The position numbers were made by a program, and so were the translations under genes. Source: Chinchilla lanigera (Eukaryota; Chordata; Mammalia; Rodentia; Chinchillidae). From it: 64,000 nucleotides of DNA. Positions 34,870 to 51,383 of this stretch are shown here, in pieces (positions within the stretch are counted from its first letter, which is position 1; the number at the start of each line of letters is the position of its first letter). The stretch covers positions 10,614,134-10,678,133 of the forward strand of contig NW_004955405.1 in the NCBI RefSeq assembly GCF_000276665.1, read 5' to 3'. Below the pieces are notes generated by a model. That model was not told where the DNA came from and ran no database searches. It was given only the letters and a program-made list of their open reading frames with translations.

Positions 34870-35045
34870 AGATTGGTAGGCTGGAAGGGACTATGTAGCA
34901 GGTCTATCCTCTCTGCTTTCAGAGATGAAGCCATGAAGCCATAGGCCCAGAGAGACAGAGTAACTCACTCAGGATTGATGATAATAATAGTTAAAGTTCA
35001 CAGTTCTGGAGCTAAGATCTGAATTCTAGCCTTCAGGTGGTGGTT
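34870..35045 (-). repeat. MIR-type SINE remnant
   Basis: Reversed MIR order: 'gatgaagccatgaagccata', 'cagagagacagagtaactca', 'tggagctaagatctgaattc'. Confidence 0.6.
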
Positions 35046-35774
35046 ATCTTTTTCTATCCCATAATTAGCTTCTTTCAGGCTGTATCAAGGTTACTGTAAA
35101 AAAAGACTCTAAAGGCAAAACAAAACAAAGAAACTTCTAAGATCCCCCAGAGCTCCCTCCGTCCTGGAGCTTGTTAAAGAATATGACATGTAAAAACCTT
35201 AATTTACTATACAGATAAATTAGGGGGTAATTATTTACAATACAAAAGGATTAGCTGATCTACAAAGAACTCCTTTAAATGGTAGCTTTTTAATTTATGC
35301 TTTAGAGATTATTAACTCTTTCTTAACTGGTGAGACTGCTTAGTGTAGAGGGTACAGAAAACTAAAAATGTTAGGAGACATTACCAATTGAAGGTCACTT
35401 AGAGATGGAGATGAGATAGGACTGAAATTCCCTTCATCCATGAAAAATCATCTGATTTATAAGTAGAGATAAGTTCTAGGAGGAAGAAACTAAGGCCTGT
35501 GGTAGGCAGTAACAGCCTGTGTAATGATGGCTCAGAGCAGGAAGAGGAATAAAGACTTCTTCTGACAAGTAATTACGGCTTGATCAAAGTGGTGCTTTAA
35601 AAGGTTTATACACATTTTTCTACAGAATTTTGTATTTGAAAAGTGTTACCTGCTTATTCTAGAAATATACTTGCAATAGAAGAAAAAAATCATGTATTTT
35701 TCTATTCAGAGAAATTTATCTTACTATTATATTTTCTCCCTGTCTTTTTATTTCTTTTTTGCCCTATGCATTGT

Positions 35775-35866
35775 TTTCTGCTCTCTTCTCTCTTCTCTTC
35801 TCTCTTCTCTCCTCTCCTCTCTTGTCCTCTCCTCTCTTCTCCTCTCCCTCTCTCTCTCTCTCTCCT

Positions 35867-35934
<68 letters not shown>

Positions 35935-35935
35935 T
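35775..35935. repeat. CT-rich and (CTTT)n tract
   Basis: About 160 bases of pure or nearly pure pyrimidine: irregular CTCTT units, then (CT)n, then about seventeen CTTT units. It abuts the tail side of a reversed B1-like SINE. Confidence 0.95.
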
Positions 35936-36083
35936 TGTCTTTTTGAGACAGGGTCTCACTGTGCAGTTCAGGCTGGCCTTGAGCTCACTTTGTAGCCCAG
36001 GCTGGTCTTTAACTTGCAAGGATCTTCCTGTCTCAGGCTCCTGAGTGCTGGGATTACAGGCGTGCACCACCACGCCCAGCTCA
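35936..36083 (-). repeat. B1-like SINE at the end of a (CTTT)n tract
   Basis: 'gtctttttgagacagggtct ... gcgtgcaccaccacgcccag'. Its A tail has apparently expanded into the adjoining (AAAG)n on the opposite strand. Confidence 0.9.
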
Positions 36084-36109
36084 TTTTGCTTTTCTTTCTT
36101 AACTAACAC

Positions 36110-36885
36110 TATGCTTCAGGTATGGTGTGTTACCCAAAGACTGCTGTGTTGGAAGCCTGACCCCAGTGTAACCATACTGAGGTGATGGGGTCTTTAAGAA
36201 GTGGAACTCAATGGTAGGTGTTTCATGATTCCCCTTGTGAAGGAATTGCTCTGGAGGAATTATCCTCCAGACTGGGTTAGGTTTTCTCAGAAAAATTTCT
36301 TTCTGCAAGATTAAGATTGTCATAAGAGAACACACCTGGGTCCTCTCTAGCTTGCTTTCCCTCTCATCACGTGATCTCGTGCACTGTCATGCGTGGTCCA
36401 CTGTGTGATTGTGTTGTGATTCAGCCATGAGGGCTCCATCTGGGTTGAATAGATGGGATCTGCCTGCTCTTGGACTTTCAACCTCTAAAACAGCGCTAAA
36501 GAAAACTCTTCTTTCTTTCTCTTTTCCTTTGCAGTTTCTTCTTTGTGGTGTTAAGCTTACTTGTGCAAACTTGATTGGCTTGGGAGCTGTCTAGGGGATT
36601 AGTAAAGCACACTTCTGAGTGTCTGGGTGGGTCACGGAGGTGTGACCTTGGGTGCTGTATCTGATCCTTCACCTCCTGCTCTCTGGTGCTGTTTCCCTGT
36701 TCTGCTTCCCAGCTGCCATGAACTAAGCAACTTTGCTGCACTACAGTCCTCTGCCATGGTGTTCCTGTCTCAGCCTAGCTGACCATGGCATGAATCCCCC
36801 TAATTGTGAGACAAATTAAATCTCATCCTTTTAACTTATGGGTATCAGGTATTGTGCCTCAGTGATGAAAAACTGACCAATATAT
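36110..36885 (+). mobile_element. MaLR-type LTR(s)
   Basis: 'gaggtgatggggtctttaag', 'ctagcttgctttccctctca', 'tcagccatgagggctccatc', 'gtgagacaaattaaatctca' and the end 'gtgatgaaaaactgaccaat' follow the MaLR LTR layout. At about 775 bases it is longer than one LTR and may be two pieces or contain an insert. Confidence 0.6.
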
Positions 36886-37084
36886 TCTTTTTCTATCTTT
36901 TGTGTGTGTATGTGTGGTTCTGGGAACTGAACCTACTCTAAGTATATACCACTGAGCTAATATCCAGCTCAAACCTTTTTTCTTTGTATATACTGGTCTC
37001 AGGTATTTTGTTATAGAAACATAAAACACACTAAAACAACTTGTTTTTAAGAATATCCATATTATTATAATATCCTGAAAAATA

Positions 37085-37205
37085 TTCTTGAGCCAAATAT
37101 GGTGCATGTGGTTCTAACTCCAGCCACATGAGAGACCATAGGGGCAATATTCTTGAACTCTAGAGTTTGAGGTCAGTCTAGGCAACATATCAAGACCATA
37201 TGTCA
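37085..37205 (+). repeat. Old B1-like SINE split by an ID-like SINE
   Basis: 'gccaaatatggtgcatgtgg ... ggtcagtctaggcaacatat'. It continues after the insertion at about 37303. Confidence 0.55.
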
Positions 37206-37302
37206 GGGGCTGGGGATGTAGCTCAGTGACACAGTTCCTGCCTGTCAAGCATGAGGCCCTGAGTTCAATTCCCAGTACCAAAAAACAAAACAAAACAAAA
37301 CA
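37206..37302 (+). repeat. ID-like SINE with target duplication
   Basis: Body 'ggggctggggatgtagctca ... gagttcaattcccagtacc' and (CAAAA)n tail. It is flanked on both sides by 'aagaccatatgtca' (14 bases, perfect). Confidence 0.93.
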
Positions 37303-37357
37303 AGACCATATGTCAAAGCAAAACAAAATAAAACAGAACACAAAAACTATCTATCAT

Positions 37358-37493
37358 GCTGGGTGTGGTGGTGCATGCTTGTAATCCCAGCAATCTGGAG
37401 GTTGAAGCAGGAGGATCATTGTGAGTTCAAAACCAGCCTGGGCTACAGAGTGAGCTCAAGGCCAGCCTGAACTGAATAGCAAAACCCTGTCTC

Positions 37494-37524
<31 letters not shown>

Positions 37525-37600
37525 CTGTCTATCCATCTGTCTATCTATCTATCTATCTATCATCTATCTCCACATCTACATCCATATCCATATCCATATC
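37358..37600 (+). repeat. B1-like SINE, A tail and (ATCT)n tract
   Basis: SINE 'gctgggtgtggtggtgcatg ... aaaaccctgtctc' to about 37492, a 30-base A run, then (TATC)n and (ATCCAT)n units to about 37600. Confidence 0.9.
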
Positions 37601-37637
37601 TATATCATTCTTAATGACTACATCATTATATTAAGTT

Positions 37638-38050
37638 GAATATGGCTTGAGTCTGCCAAGGGTCCTTTCTGACAGAAGGTTTGGTCTGCAGGAAGTGTTA
37701 GGAAGTGCTGCCATAGAACTGTTGGGGGTGGGGCCTTGTGGGAAGTCCTTGGGTCATTGGCAGTGTGGTATAGGAAGGCAAAACTCATGAAATTCCATGG
37801 TAGAGCTCACAAGAAAGTTGTTTTAAATAGTGAGTGGCCCCGAAAAGCTCTCAGTTCTCTTGGCTCTAGATGTGACCTCTTGGTCTGACATGTGCTCCTC
37901 TGACTGTATCTACCCTGAGATCCTCACCAGAACTGGCCAATACAAACTCCATGCCCTTGAGCCTTCTAAACTGTGAGCTAAATAAGCCTTTTCTCTTCAT
38001 AAATTTATTGCCTTTGGTATTATTGTGGCAATGCAGAAATAACCAATGCA
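37638..38050 (+). mobile_element. MaLR-type LTR
   Basis: 'tatggcttgagtctgccaag', 'ggtggggccttgtgggaagt', 'ggtcattggcagtgtggtat', 'actgtgagctaaataagcct', 'attgtggcaatgcagaaata'. Complete MaLR-like layout of about 410 bases, solo. Confidence 0.75.
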
Positions 38051-38493
38051 GTCCTCTACTGAAAAGTTTTTCACTCAAACTTTTAACTCTGAGTGTGTGT
38101 GTGTATTTTTTAAACTTTTAACTGTGAAAAGCTTTATGTGTAAAGCTTTCTCTGTACTTAGGGTAGTAAAAGAAATATTAGACCACAAGATAACATATCA
38201 AGCTCTCTCATAGTTTGATTGCCAAATTCTTCTCCAAAACAATTTTACAGTTTGAACTGTCAGTTGTGATTTCAATAAAGCTGATTGCTTGGAAAAAGAA
38301 TGTTAAGCAGTCCTCCAAAGAGGGTATTTCGGGCTCTGTAGGTAAAAGTACCATAAGGAATTTCTGTTCAACTGTGGGAAACTCCTCCCCACTTTGCTTC
38401 TCCTTTCTATTCCACTCTTTTGAGGACCCTCTGGGTAGAAGAAAAGATAGGTGGTACATATTAGGAGAGCTTTAGGTTATTAATAATTTTTTA

Positions 38494-38706
<213 letters not shown>

Positions 38707-41419
38707 TTACAATACATAAACAGGGATGCAATGCTTTATAGCCAGGACATTTTTTTGATCATTTCACTAATTGTCTCTGGTACATAAGAAATGAATTCTT
38801 TTCATTACTGCTGAAAAGAGAAGGACACGCATGCTTGCTTATCTCTTTACGTACTGAGTACCTGCTAGTAAGTCTGGCACACAGTAAGTCCTTCACAGAT
38901 AGAGATGAGTGGATGCCAAATGCTGTGCTATCTAGTTTACATGAAATCATTTCATAATTTCAACAACAATTATAATTATCAATATAAACTGAGATTCAAA
39001 TTTCAGTAACTTTTCCAAAGTCACACAGCCAAGAAAGGGAGCCTTAGGGTTTGATGCAGAAGGTGTGGCCTCCAGGTATTGTTCTTATGAGAAAATCATT
39101 GTACCACATCTTTTCTGTTTGTTTTGGTCCCCTTTTGGGTGAACTGGTGAGAAAAATGAGGTATGTACAACAAACCCCATTAACTGTCATTTCTTTGACT
39201 ATAAGCTCAGCGGCTGGCCCATCTCCTTTCTCTTAGAATTCAAGTCTGACCCAGGGAAGAATCTCAGAGATGTTTCCTGGCTGCAGAGAAGTACAAAAGG
39301 TTACACAGTGAGAATATTATCAGGGTGTTTGGGTATGAACCACTTTAGGAAAAAACAAATAGAACAATCAGTATTTTCATGACTGTAAAAACCCTACAAA
39401 CTTTCACTGACAAGGCACACCAGCCAAATCTGCGCACTGGATCCCCATCCTTCCCACCAAATGAGCTCTCTAATAGGGGCATAGATGGCTGTAACCTTGG
39501 TGTTGGCCTTGGGCTCCCCTTACTGATTTGCAATTGCTCAGAGGCCAGAGAGTAACGAGGTTGGGAGGGGAACGTGAAAACAAGTAAGGGAGACCGGGCT
39601 CTCAGCCTTGGAGGGGCCTGGTTACCTCGAGCCCTCTTGGGACCTGAGTTTTCTCATCTGTAAAAGAAGGCATTCAAGGTCTCTTCTACAAATAACATCC
39701 ACTGTCCATTAAAGGATGTAAGACTTGGTATTGACGTCAGTGAGACAGATACTAAAAAACATTTCTGGACCCTCTGTTTAAGGTAATCAATGTAGCCAGT
39801 CTTACAGTATTTTGAAGGCTTGCGATGAAAGTGGGACTAAAAGATTTTCCCTCTGTAACAGTCTCTCAGAGTGGACAAGTGCTTATTTGTATGAGTCACC
39901 CTTATGCAATGTTCCTGATGGGAAGCTAGTCTGGTCATCTACCCAGGGGCCTTTAAGAGGTAGGTTTCGAATAATCAATAGATTAGGAAATTTTTAAAAA
40001 GTGCGGCTTACTGTTCTTTGCTTTTCTGCTCATAGACTCTACTTGTTTGTTATGAGTGTTTTATTACCATCTTGACCTTGAATATTCAAGGAAAGTGCTA
40101 TTCCGAGGATGGTTGTTAGTCTAGAGTATCTCTCTGTTTGCCATCTTAAAATGATCCACCAAATTGTAGATTGACTCCTCGCGGTTTTCTCAGACCCAAA
40201 GCGTAATTCCTATTTTTAATTCTACTGGGATATTAAATCATTTTGGAACCTTAGAGGTAAGCCGTGAATGAACTCTATTATATCTACGCTATGGCCTATT
40301 AATAAATTCTTCAACAATGATCCCCTGTGGGCTCTGAAACTACTTAATATCTACTAATTTGCCTGTTTTAAATATAAATTCTTCTTTCCCCAATAAACTA
40401 TCCCCTAGAAAATGATTAACGTACTTCTCATTTTAGTCATAATAAAAAGTTGAAAAAATGTCATAAATGAACCTCAAATCATGAAAGATTACGTTTTGTT
40501 AACGGGCAAAACTTTGGATCGGTGGTGACAGTTCAGTTTCATTTCATTTCACCAGTGCTGGTGGTATTAAATAGCAGTTGTAGCATTCGATGTATTGCCT
40601 TTCACGGTCCCTGAAGGCAGACGTGAATAAATACCCAGAACAGCATAAACACAAAGTACAATTATGGGTACAACTTTAGGTAGGAAGGGAAGCCTTTACG
40701 TTTACTTTTTGGAAAGTATCAAGATAGAGAAAACAGGCGACATTTTAAAGAATGTTTCCAAGTGATAGAAATAACATAAAAATACACACATTCTGGAGAC
40801 GAGAAACATAGCGTAGCTACATGTAGATTGTGTGGGTTCTCAGAAAACTCCAGCATAATTTCCCAACTGGAGTCTTACGGCACTTTCCAACGTGTGTCCT
40901 CCTGGGAAGCTGCCGGTAGTGAGTGGCAGACTCTGACCGTCCCCTATTGTTCTTTAAAAAGTTACTGCTCTTTCTGAGAGCTTCCCTTGAGGGTGAGGTT
41001 GCAAATTTGCCCCAAGAACTTGCATATTCCTTGTCTACTGCTCTTTGTTATGTTCATCAAAAATTGGGATAACTTGCATTCTTTGGAGAACATTGAGGCC
41101 AAATGTCACCATGGACCCAGAAGAACAATGCAAGTGGTGTGAGTGTTCCTGCTCTTCTGTTGAAGGATTTACCCCCAGGGGCTTGTTGATTATACCCCTC
41201 TGTGGCCACTCCCACTATGTCCATCTGTGGCACTATTTTAGAGCAAGAACAGATCTGATATTGACTGGGATTTTGTTTAACCAAGAAAAAAGGGAAAGAC
41301 AAAATTTTATTTTGCTGCAATGTTTATTTTGATATAGAGCCTCCAAATAATCCAAATAATATAAGGGGACTATAACTCCCAACATGCTAGATGTCTGATA
41401 TACCGAGTTCCTGTTCTCT

Positions 41420-42215
41420 AAAATTGAAGAATAAATTCTAGGAACAGCAGAAGTTAAGAGTGAGAGCAAGAAAGTTTCTGTCTAAGACAGATAGAAGGGG
41501 GTCCCAAGTGGATGGCCCTGGGGACCCCACCTCTCAAGGGAATTTTATAGAGCAAAACCATGAGATGTGGTGGGTATAAAATGGGACAAAACTATAGTCA
41601 ACTGCTGGGCCTGGTGGCACATGCCTGTAATCCCAGCACTCGGGAGGCTGAGGCAGGAGGATCATTGTGAGTTCGAGGCCAGCCTGGGCTGCAGAGTGAG
41701 GCCCTTTCTCAAAAAAACACACACACACAAAACAAAACAAAACAAAAAAAAACCCCAACAAACTACAGTGAACTATAAGATTACAAGTACAGTTGCTTAG
41801 GTAATATTGATTCAATGGAAAATCACAAGGTGAGTATAAGGTGGGACAAGATAATGGTCAAGTGATAAGAAGAGCATAGTCACTTAGGTAATAGTGATTA
41901 AATGGGGATCAAATGGGGGAGCAAGTCACGTGGCAAGTGCACATGAATTGAACCTGAACAGGGACGTTTCCTGGAAGGGAGAGGCCAGGGAGGCTCTGGC
42001 ACTCCACCCAAGGGGACTGATGCCTATTTATAATATCAGTCACTGCTCTTCATCTGAGGGGAAGTATGTGGGTGTAGTCATTTCTCTATCCTGAGGCCAG
42101 ATCTTCAAAGAATACACCTCCAGCCATAGTTGTCTTCTGTACTGACCTTTTCGAGGGCTTAACCTTGTCTGACTTCCTATAATATTTCTAAATAACTTAG
42201 CCGTCTATAGTAATT
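41420..42215 (-). mobile_element. Solo LTR, family L (copy 2), split by a SINE
   Basis: The reverse strand is homologous to 14770-15540. Compare 'ttaggtaatattgattcaat' with the complement of the same stretch in copy 1, 'gatcaaatgggggagcaagt', 'gggactgatgcctattta' and 'gccatagttgtcttctgtac'. The AATAAA of copy 1 is TATAAA here. It holds a forward B1-like SINE that copy 1 lacks. No internal retroviral region adjoins. Confidence 0.65.
41604..41756 (+). repeat. B1-like SINE inside LTR copy 2
   Basis: 'gctgggcctggtggcacatg ... gtgaggccctttctc' plus (CAAAA)n. It is flanked by 'aactatagtcaact' and 'aactacagtgaact' (12 of 14), a worn target duplication. It lacks the second internal block. Confidence 0.9.
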
Positions 42216-42228
42216 TCACCATGATCCA

Positions 42229-42405
42229 GGCACAGAGGCGCACACTTGTAATCCCAGCACTCTGCGGCTGAGGCAGGAGGATCGCTGAGAGTTTGAGGCC
42301 AGCCTGGGCTACATAATGAGATAATATGAAGCGCCTGACTGGTAAGTGTAAGATCCTGACTTTGATTCCCAGTACCAAAAACCAAACCAAACAAACAAAC
42401 AAGAA
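42229..42405 (+). repeat. Truncated B1-like SINE followed by 5'-truncated ID-like SINE
   Basis: The B1-like part 'ccaggcacagaggcgcacac ... ggctacataatgag' stops before its tail. An ID-like 3' half follows ('gcgcctgactggtaagtgta ... gattcccagtacc'). 'aatgagataatatga' before and 'aatgaaataatatga' after the ID-like piece mark its insertion. Confidence 0.8.
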
Positions 42406-43387
42406 TGAAATAATATGATAAATAGGATTTTCTTTAAAATATTTCAGTGGGGTCATGGCAGTAGGGGAAACAGTATATGTAGGATTCAGATGAGAAGAGA
42501 ACACAGAATACTTATAAATGTAGAAGCTGGGGCTTGGGTGTAAGAAAACTCATTTTCCTATTTTCCTAGTTGTATGTACATTGTGTGTGTGTGCACCTGT
42601 GCATGTGTCTTGCTCTGGATCTCACCCATGCGTGGCCTTATGCACGCTAGGCTAGCACTGAGCTATATCCCTAACCCCGGTTTGAGGTACTATTTTATAT
42701 GTTAGCAATTTCACTGCAAAACATTTGAAATATGGTAGATAAATTGTTATATCGAAAGTACTCCCAACCCAGGCCAACAGCAATAGCAAAGATCAGGGCA
42801 GTGGGTTCCTCCTGCAGGAGGCAACGACACATGTGTTTTACCAAAAGCACTGTAGAAGGCCAGTACTTCCAGCTGTGAATGTGTGCTGTACAAGAAAAGA
42901 GTCCAGGGCCCAAGGCAGTTTTCAGAATAGTGGGCTCCTCCATGTCCACGGGAGCCTGGGCTGCAGGATGCCCGTGAGTGAGCACTGCTGCTTGTGCTCT
43001 GCTCTGACTCTAAGGTGGGATATGGTAAAAGAGAGAATGTTTCACCTTTTTGTCTTTTTTTTTTTTTTAATATGAAGCATTTGTAGAGTTACTTGGGGAA
43101 AAACCTTGGGAAAACCAGAGTAAAAGAACCTGAGTCATGCAAGAGATATGCTGGGTGCATATGGGGCACAGAGCTGACTGAGGCTGTTGGGGCAGTAAGC
43201 TTGGTACTCAAGGGCTTCGTATTTTCTAGAAGAGTCCAACCCTGCCTGGCCACTTCATAACGATGCGCTTTCTGCAAAACACTTTAGCCTCTGGACCTCA
43301 GTTTTCTAGCCTGGATGTGGAATACAGTGCCTCACTTACCTGGTTATTATGAAAATTTAAGAGGATAACATTTTAAAATGACCTGTG

Positions 43388-43490
43388 AGGGCCAGGGATA
43401 TAGCTCAGTAGCATAAGCGCCAGTCTGGCAAGTGCAAGGTCCTGAGTTTGACTCCTAGTACAAAAAAAAAAAAAAAAAACAACCCCCCCC
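43388..43490 (+). repeat. ID-like SINE with target duplication
   Basis: 'ggccagggatatagctcagt ... gactcctagtac' and A run, flanked by 'aaaatgacctgtgag' on both sides (15 bases, perfect). Confidence 0.93.
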
Positions 43491-43507
43491 AAAAAATGAC
43501 CTGTGAG

Positions 43508-43705
43508 CTAGGCATGGTGGAATATGTCTATAATCCCAGCACTCTGGGAGGCTGATGCAGGAGGATGGAAAGTTCAAGCCCAGACTCCAGAACTTAGTAA
43601 TTTAGCAGGACCCTATCTCAAAATAAAAAATAAAAATAAGCTGGGGATGTAGTTCAGTGCAAAGGCTCTGGGTTCAATACCCAGTACCACAAAACAAAAC
43701 AAAAC
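43508..43705 (+). repeat. B4-like dimeric SINE
   Basis: B1-like left half ('ctaggcatggtggaatatgt') linked by AATAAAAA to an ID-like right half ('gctggggatgtagttcagtg ... ggttcaatacccagtacc'). Confidence 0.85.
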
Positions 43706-44019
43706 AAAAGTGCTGTGAATGTCAAAGGGCTATGGGAGCAAATGGAAGTATTAAACCTTTGCAAAGGACAGAGTCTGTTGGTGTCCTCGGAGTGGAAGGT
43801 ACAGATAGAAGGGTGGAGGCAGGGGGAGACGAGCTTGGGATAATCTTTCTAATTGAAGTTCTTGTGTTCATCCACCAGTTTATTTTAAATCGATCTGCAA
43901 GATAGATTGGCCTATTTTTCCCCATGTGTAATCCATTGATTATATATTATAGTAGATAATGTATTATATATTAATATATATTTTTGTAGAGGGAGGAAAA
44001 AAGTGGTCTGTGTCCTTCA

Positions 44020-44211
<192 letters not shown>

Positions 44212-44379
44212 TCAGGATTGCATCCAGAGACTCTGGAATAATCTTTCTTTTTCTCTTCCAACTATGGAAGAATGTAGTACATCTTCTTACTCTCAGTGAG
44301 TCCTGTCTCTTACAGGATTGTAACCTAGAGCTCCGGTACTACACGTCTTTTCCCCTCTCCCTCTATCAGGGGTAAGTTC

Positions 44380-44815
44380 TGTTCTGCACTTGGTGGACAG
44401 CATTTCCATATAGGTTTTTATACTTTTCCTACAAACATATAGGTCCATCAGCAATTTATTTATGTGTTTCCAAAATGTATTGAAATACTAACTTGTTTAA
44501 TGTATTCTTTTGCCAATTTTTCATTCAATATTGTCGTTCTTTTAATATTGTGTTTTGAGATTTATCCATAGTTTTACATGGAGATCTAATTTCTTTCAAC
44601 CATTCTGTGGAGTTCATAAAACACTACTATCACATTCCCTACTCAGGCAATGAAGCCATTTTAATTTTTCTCTGTTAAAAATGTGTCACATGAACACTGC
44701 TGTGAGCATGTGTGGTGATGTGTTGACACCTAGAAGGGGAACAGCTGGGTTAGTTAGAGAGTATAAATACTCTCAGTTTTACTATAAATTGCCAATTTGT
44801 GGAGGTATAGTCTGG
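44380..44815 (-). mobile_element. Degenerate LINE fragment
   Basis: 'gagatttatccatagtttta', 'caaccattctgtggagttca', 'atgaacactgctgtgagcat', 'aaggggaacagctgggttag' match the reversed end of LINE ORF2/3' UTR seen in old L1s. Confidence 0.55.
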
Positions 44816-44824
44816 GTTTTTTTT

Positions 44825-45022
44825 TTTTTTTTTTTTTTTCTTTCTGGTACTTGGGTATGGAACCCAGGGTCTTTGGGCTATCTCTCCAGCACTTTTTATT
44901 TTTAAATTTTGAGACAGGGTCTTACTAAGTCCTTAAATTGCCCATGCTGGATTTGAATTTTCAATCCTCCTGCTTCAGATTCCTAGGGTTTTGGGTTACA
45001 GACAGGAGATACTACACTTGGC
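44825..45022 (-). repeat. B4-like dimeric SINE
   Basis: T run, reversed ID-like half ('tacttgggtatggaacccag') and reversed B1-like half ('gagacagggtcttactaagt'). Confidence 0.7.
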
Positions 45023-45465
45023 TAATCTGGGCATTTTGGATGCTGTACGAATTGCTGATACCAAGATGAAGTCATTTTCATCAGACCTAGACAAAATCGG
45101 AGTCTAGAAGTGGTGAAGGGGGAGAACCCATGTCTGCCTGTCTGTGATAAATACTTTCTCGAGGGCTTTCTAAAGGCCTGGAAAAATAGCTTCCTGTTCT
45201 ACATGCACCTGATAATTTGTACCCTGCACATGTACACGGATTTCTGTGACAATATTTTTAAAAGACTGCAGCAATTCAGAGATGCCTGACAGAATACTTG
45301 CCCAGCAGTAGTATCTTTAGCAGTGTGTTGACACCAACTCCTGACTTGGGTCATGAAGACCACTGTGCTCTGTATCTAAGCAGTATGTACAAATTTCCTC
45401 CTGTTTACCTTAAAAACTTGCCCTCACTTCAAGTTCTTTAAATACATCTATCCTTTTTTATACTT

Positions 45466-45551
45466 TTTTTTTTTTTGGTACCGGGAATTGAACTCAGGAC
45501 CTTGTGCTTACCAGGCAGGTGCTTATGCCACTGAGCTACATCCCTGGCCCG
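45466..45551 (-). repeat. ID-like SINE with target duplication
   Basis: 'ggtaccgggaattgaactca ... ctgagctacatccctggccc', flanked by 'aaatacatctatcctt' and 'aaatacatctgtcctt'. Confidence 0.92.
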
Positions 45552-45780
45552 AAATACATCTGTCCTTAACTATGGTACATGTATTCCAATTCCCATGTTC
45601 TGCTACTCCCAAATAAATACGATTATTCTTGGGAGAATTTCTGGTTGTTATTTAGTGCACGCATTCATAAGATAAGAAGAACAGTTCTCCAGTGGTCCTG
45701 GACAAAAATGCTTGCCATTTTTCCTTCAGAAAGTAGGAAGCTCTGGCGTACCTCACATTCCCATTAAAAGCATTGGTGAT

Positions 45781-46105
45781 GGTGTATGTGGTGGCACATA
45801 CCTGTAATCCCAACACTTGGGAGGCAGAGGCAGGAGGATCACTGTGAGTTTGAGGCCAGCCTGGGCTACATAGTGAGTTTTTTTTTTTTTTTTTTTTTTT
45901 TTGTCTTTTTGAGGCAGGGTTTCACTATGCAGTTCTGGCTGGCCTTGAACTCACTTTGTAGCCCAGGCTGGCTTCAAACTCACAGAATTTCCCTGCCTCC
46001 GCCTCCTCAGTGCTGGGATTACAGGCATGTGCCACTATGCCTGGCCTTACGTAGCGAGTTTGAGGCCAGCCTGGAGTATGTAGTGAGACCCTGTTTTAAA
46101 AAAGA
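45781..46105 (+). repeat. B1-like SINE with a reversed B1-like SINE nested in it
   Basis: The forward SINE runs to 'gcctgggctacatagtgag' at 45877 and resumes at 'tttgaggccagcctggagta' (46059). A complete reversed B1-like SINE occupies about 45878-46046. The sequences 'ctacatagtgag' and 'ttacgtagcgag' beside it are a worn target duplication. Confidence 0.9.
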
Positions 46106-46435
46106 AAAGAAAAAAATAAAACAAAACCCAAAAAGCACTGGGATTCCAGTGACATAAAGAAGCATGGCTCCTAGGGTGTGGGGCTGATTGGAAGAAGATG
46201 AGCACCCTTGACATTTCTCTTACTGTAGCGATTTGCTGCTCTTTATGCATTAGTGCCGTTCAGTTAGGACTGTCATGGTGTTGTTGCAAACATTAATTAG
46301 CTAAGTGCCGGGCTCCCCAGAGAGAGAATGAGGGCTCATTAGGCTGATTTTATGAACAGACTCTCTGAAGCAAGAAGTTAAGAGAGAACAGAAATTTAAG
46401 AGCGAAATAGGGTGCTACAGATGGCAAGTGCTATG

Positions 46436-46828
46436 CTATGGTTTGAAAGTTGGTGTCCCTTCTATAATTCATGTTTACATTTAATGCTTAGTGCAACAGT
46501 GTTAAGAATGAGACCTTTAGGAAGTGATTAGGCCCTGAGGTCTCCACATTATATATGGGATTATTATCTTATACAACTGCCGGAGGGAGCTAGCGATGTC
46601 CTTTTGCCCTTCTGTCCCTTCAGCAGTATAGACACAGCCTTCCTTTCCTCTGGAGGAGGCGGAGAAAAGGCGCCATCTTGGACGCAGAAACTGTCCTTCC
46701 AAAAGACACCAAACCTGCCAGTGCCTTGATCTTGGGACTTCCCAGTCTCCTGAACTTTGAGAAACAAATTTCTACTTGTGGATTAGTCTGCAGCATTTTG
46801 TTACAGCAGCAGCAGTGGGCAAAGACAG
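46436..46828 (+). mobile_element. MaLR-type LTR (MST/MLT1-like)
   Basis: 'tatggtttgaaagttggtgt', 'aatgagacctttaggaagtg', 'ggccctgaggtctccaca', 'ccagtgccttgatcttggga', 'ttgttacagcagcagcagtg' is the full MaLR LTR order. Solo. Confidence 0.8.
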
Positions 46829-47310
46829 GTGACTAGACATGAGAGCAGTCTAGAGCACCTTTCTTAAAGGATCCATAGGGCTAATCCAGGTGGAGGAGAG
46901 AGAAGCTGCCCCAGGGAGTAAGAATGGTGAATGGCAAAAGGCAAGACTGAGCCGGTGCAGTCACCTTCCTGGTGAGAATGGGAGAAGAACTGTATGGAAC
47001 TTGGATGGAAGGTGAGATGGGGTCCACTTATTCCGAGCAAGGAAGTCATTCAGGGACTTTGTATTCCACACAGTAGGAAAAAGAACAAGAGGAGAGAAGG
47101 GTAGAGAGTGAGGGTGAAGGAGGGGTGGGAGAGGAAGAAAGTGAAGTCTAGGGAAGAGGAGCTTAAAGGAGACGGTGTAATAAACTCCTCCGGGAGTTAG
47201 GCAGCTGGTGAGCTCAGACAAATCTTCCGCCTACCACTGTCCCCAAGCTCATGCCTCGTTCCAGATTCCACGGCACAGTGCTCTTGTGGACGCCGTTTTC
47301 CTGTCCCCTA

Positions 47311-47580
<270 letters not shown>

Positions 47581-47641
47581 TCAGCAAAAATCGGATTCAC
47601 ATCTTCCTGAACTGGGTTATTAAACGAAGCCAGGCAAACTA

Positions 47642-51383
<3,742 letters not shown>

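Noticed and set aside
35643..36109. Open frames of 84-135 codons on both strands
   Set aside because: They are translations of the (CTTT)n/(CT)n microsatellite (SFFL or KERK repeats) plus a SINE, not genes.
37206..37302. tRNA gene, because of A- and B-box-like motifs
   Set aside because: All such sites are ID-like SINEs with A tails and target duplications. The cloverleaf is not kept.
37523..37600. CRISPR-like spaced repeats
   Set aside because: Simple tandem ATCT/ATCCAT units without spacers, in an animal genome.
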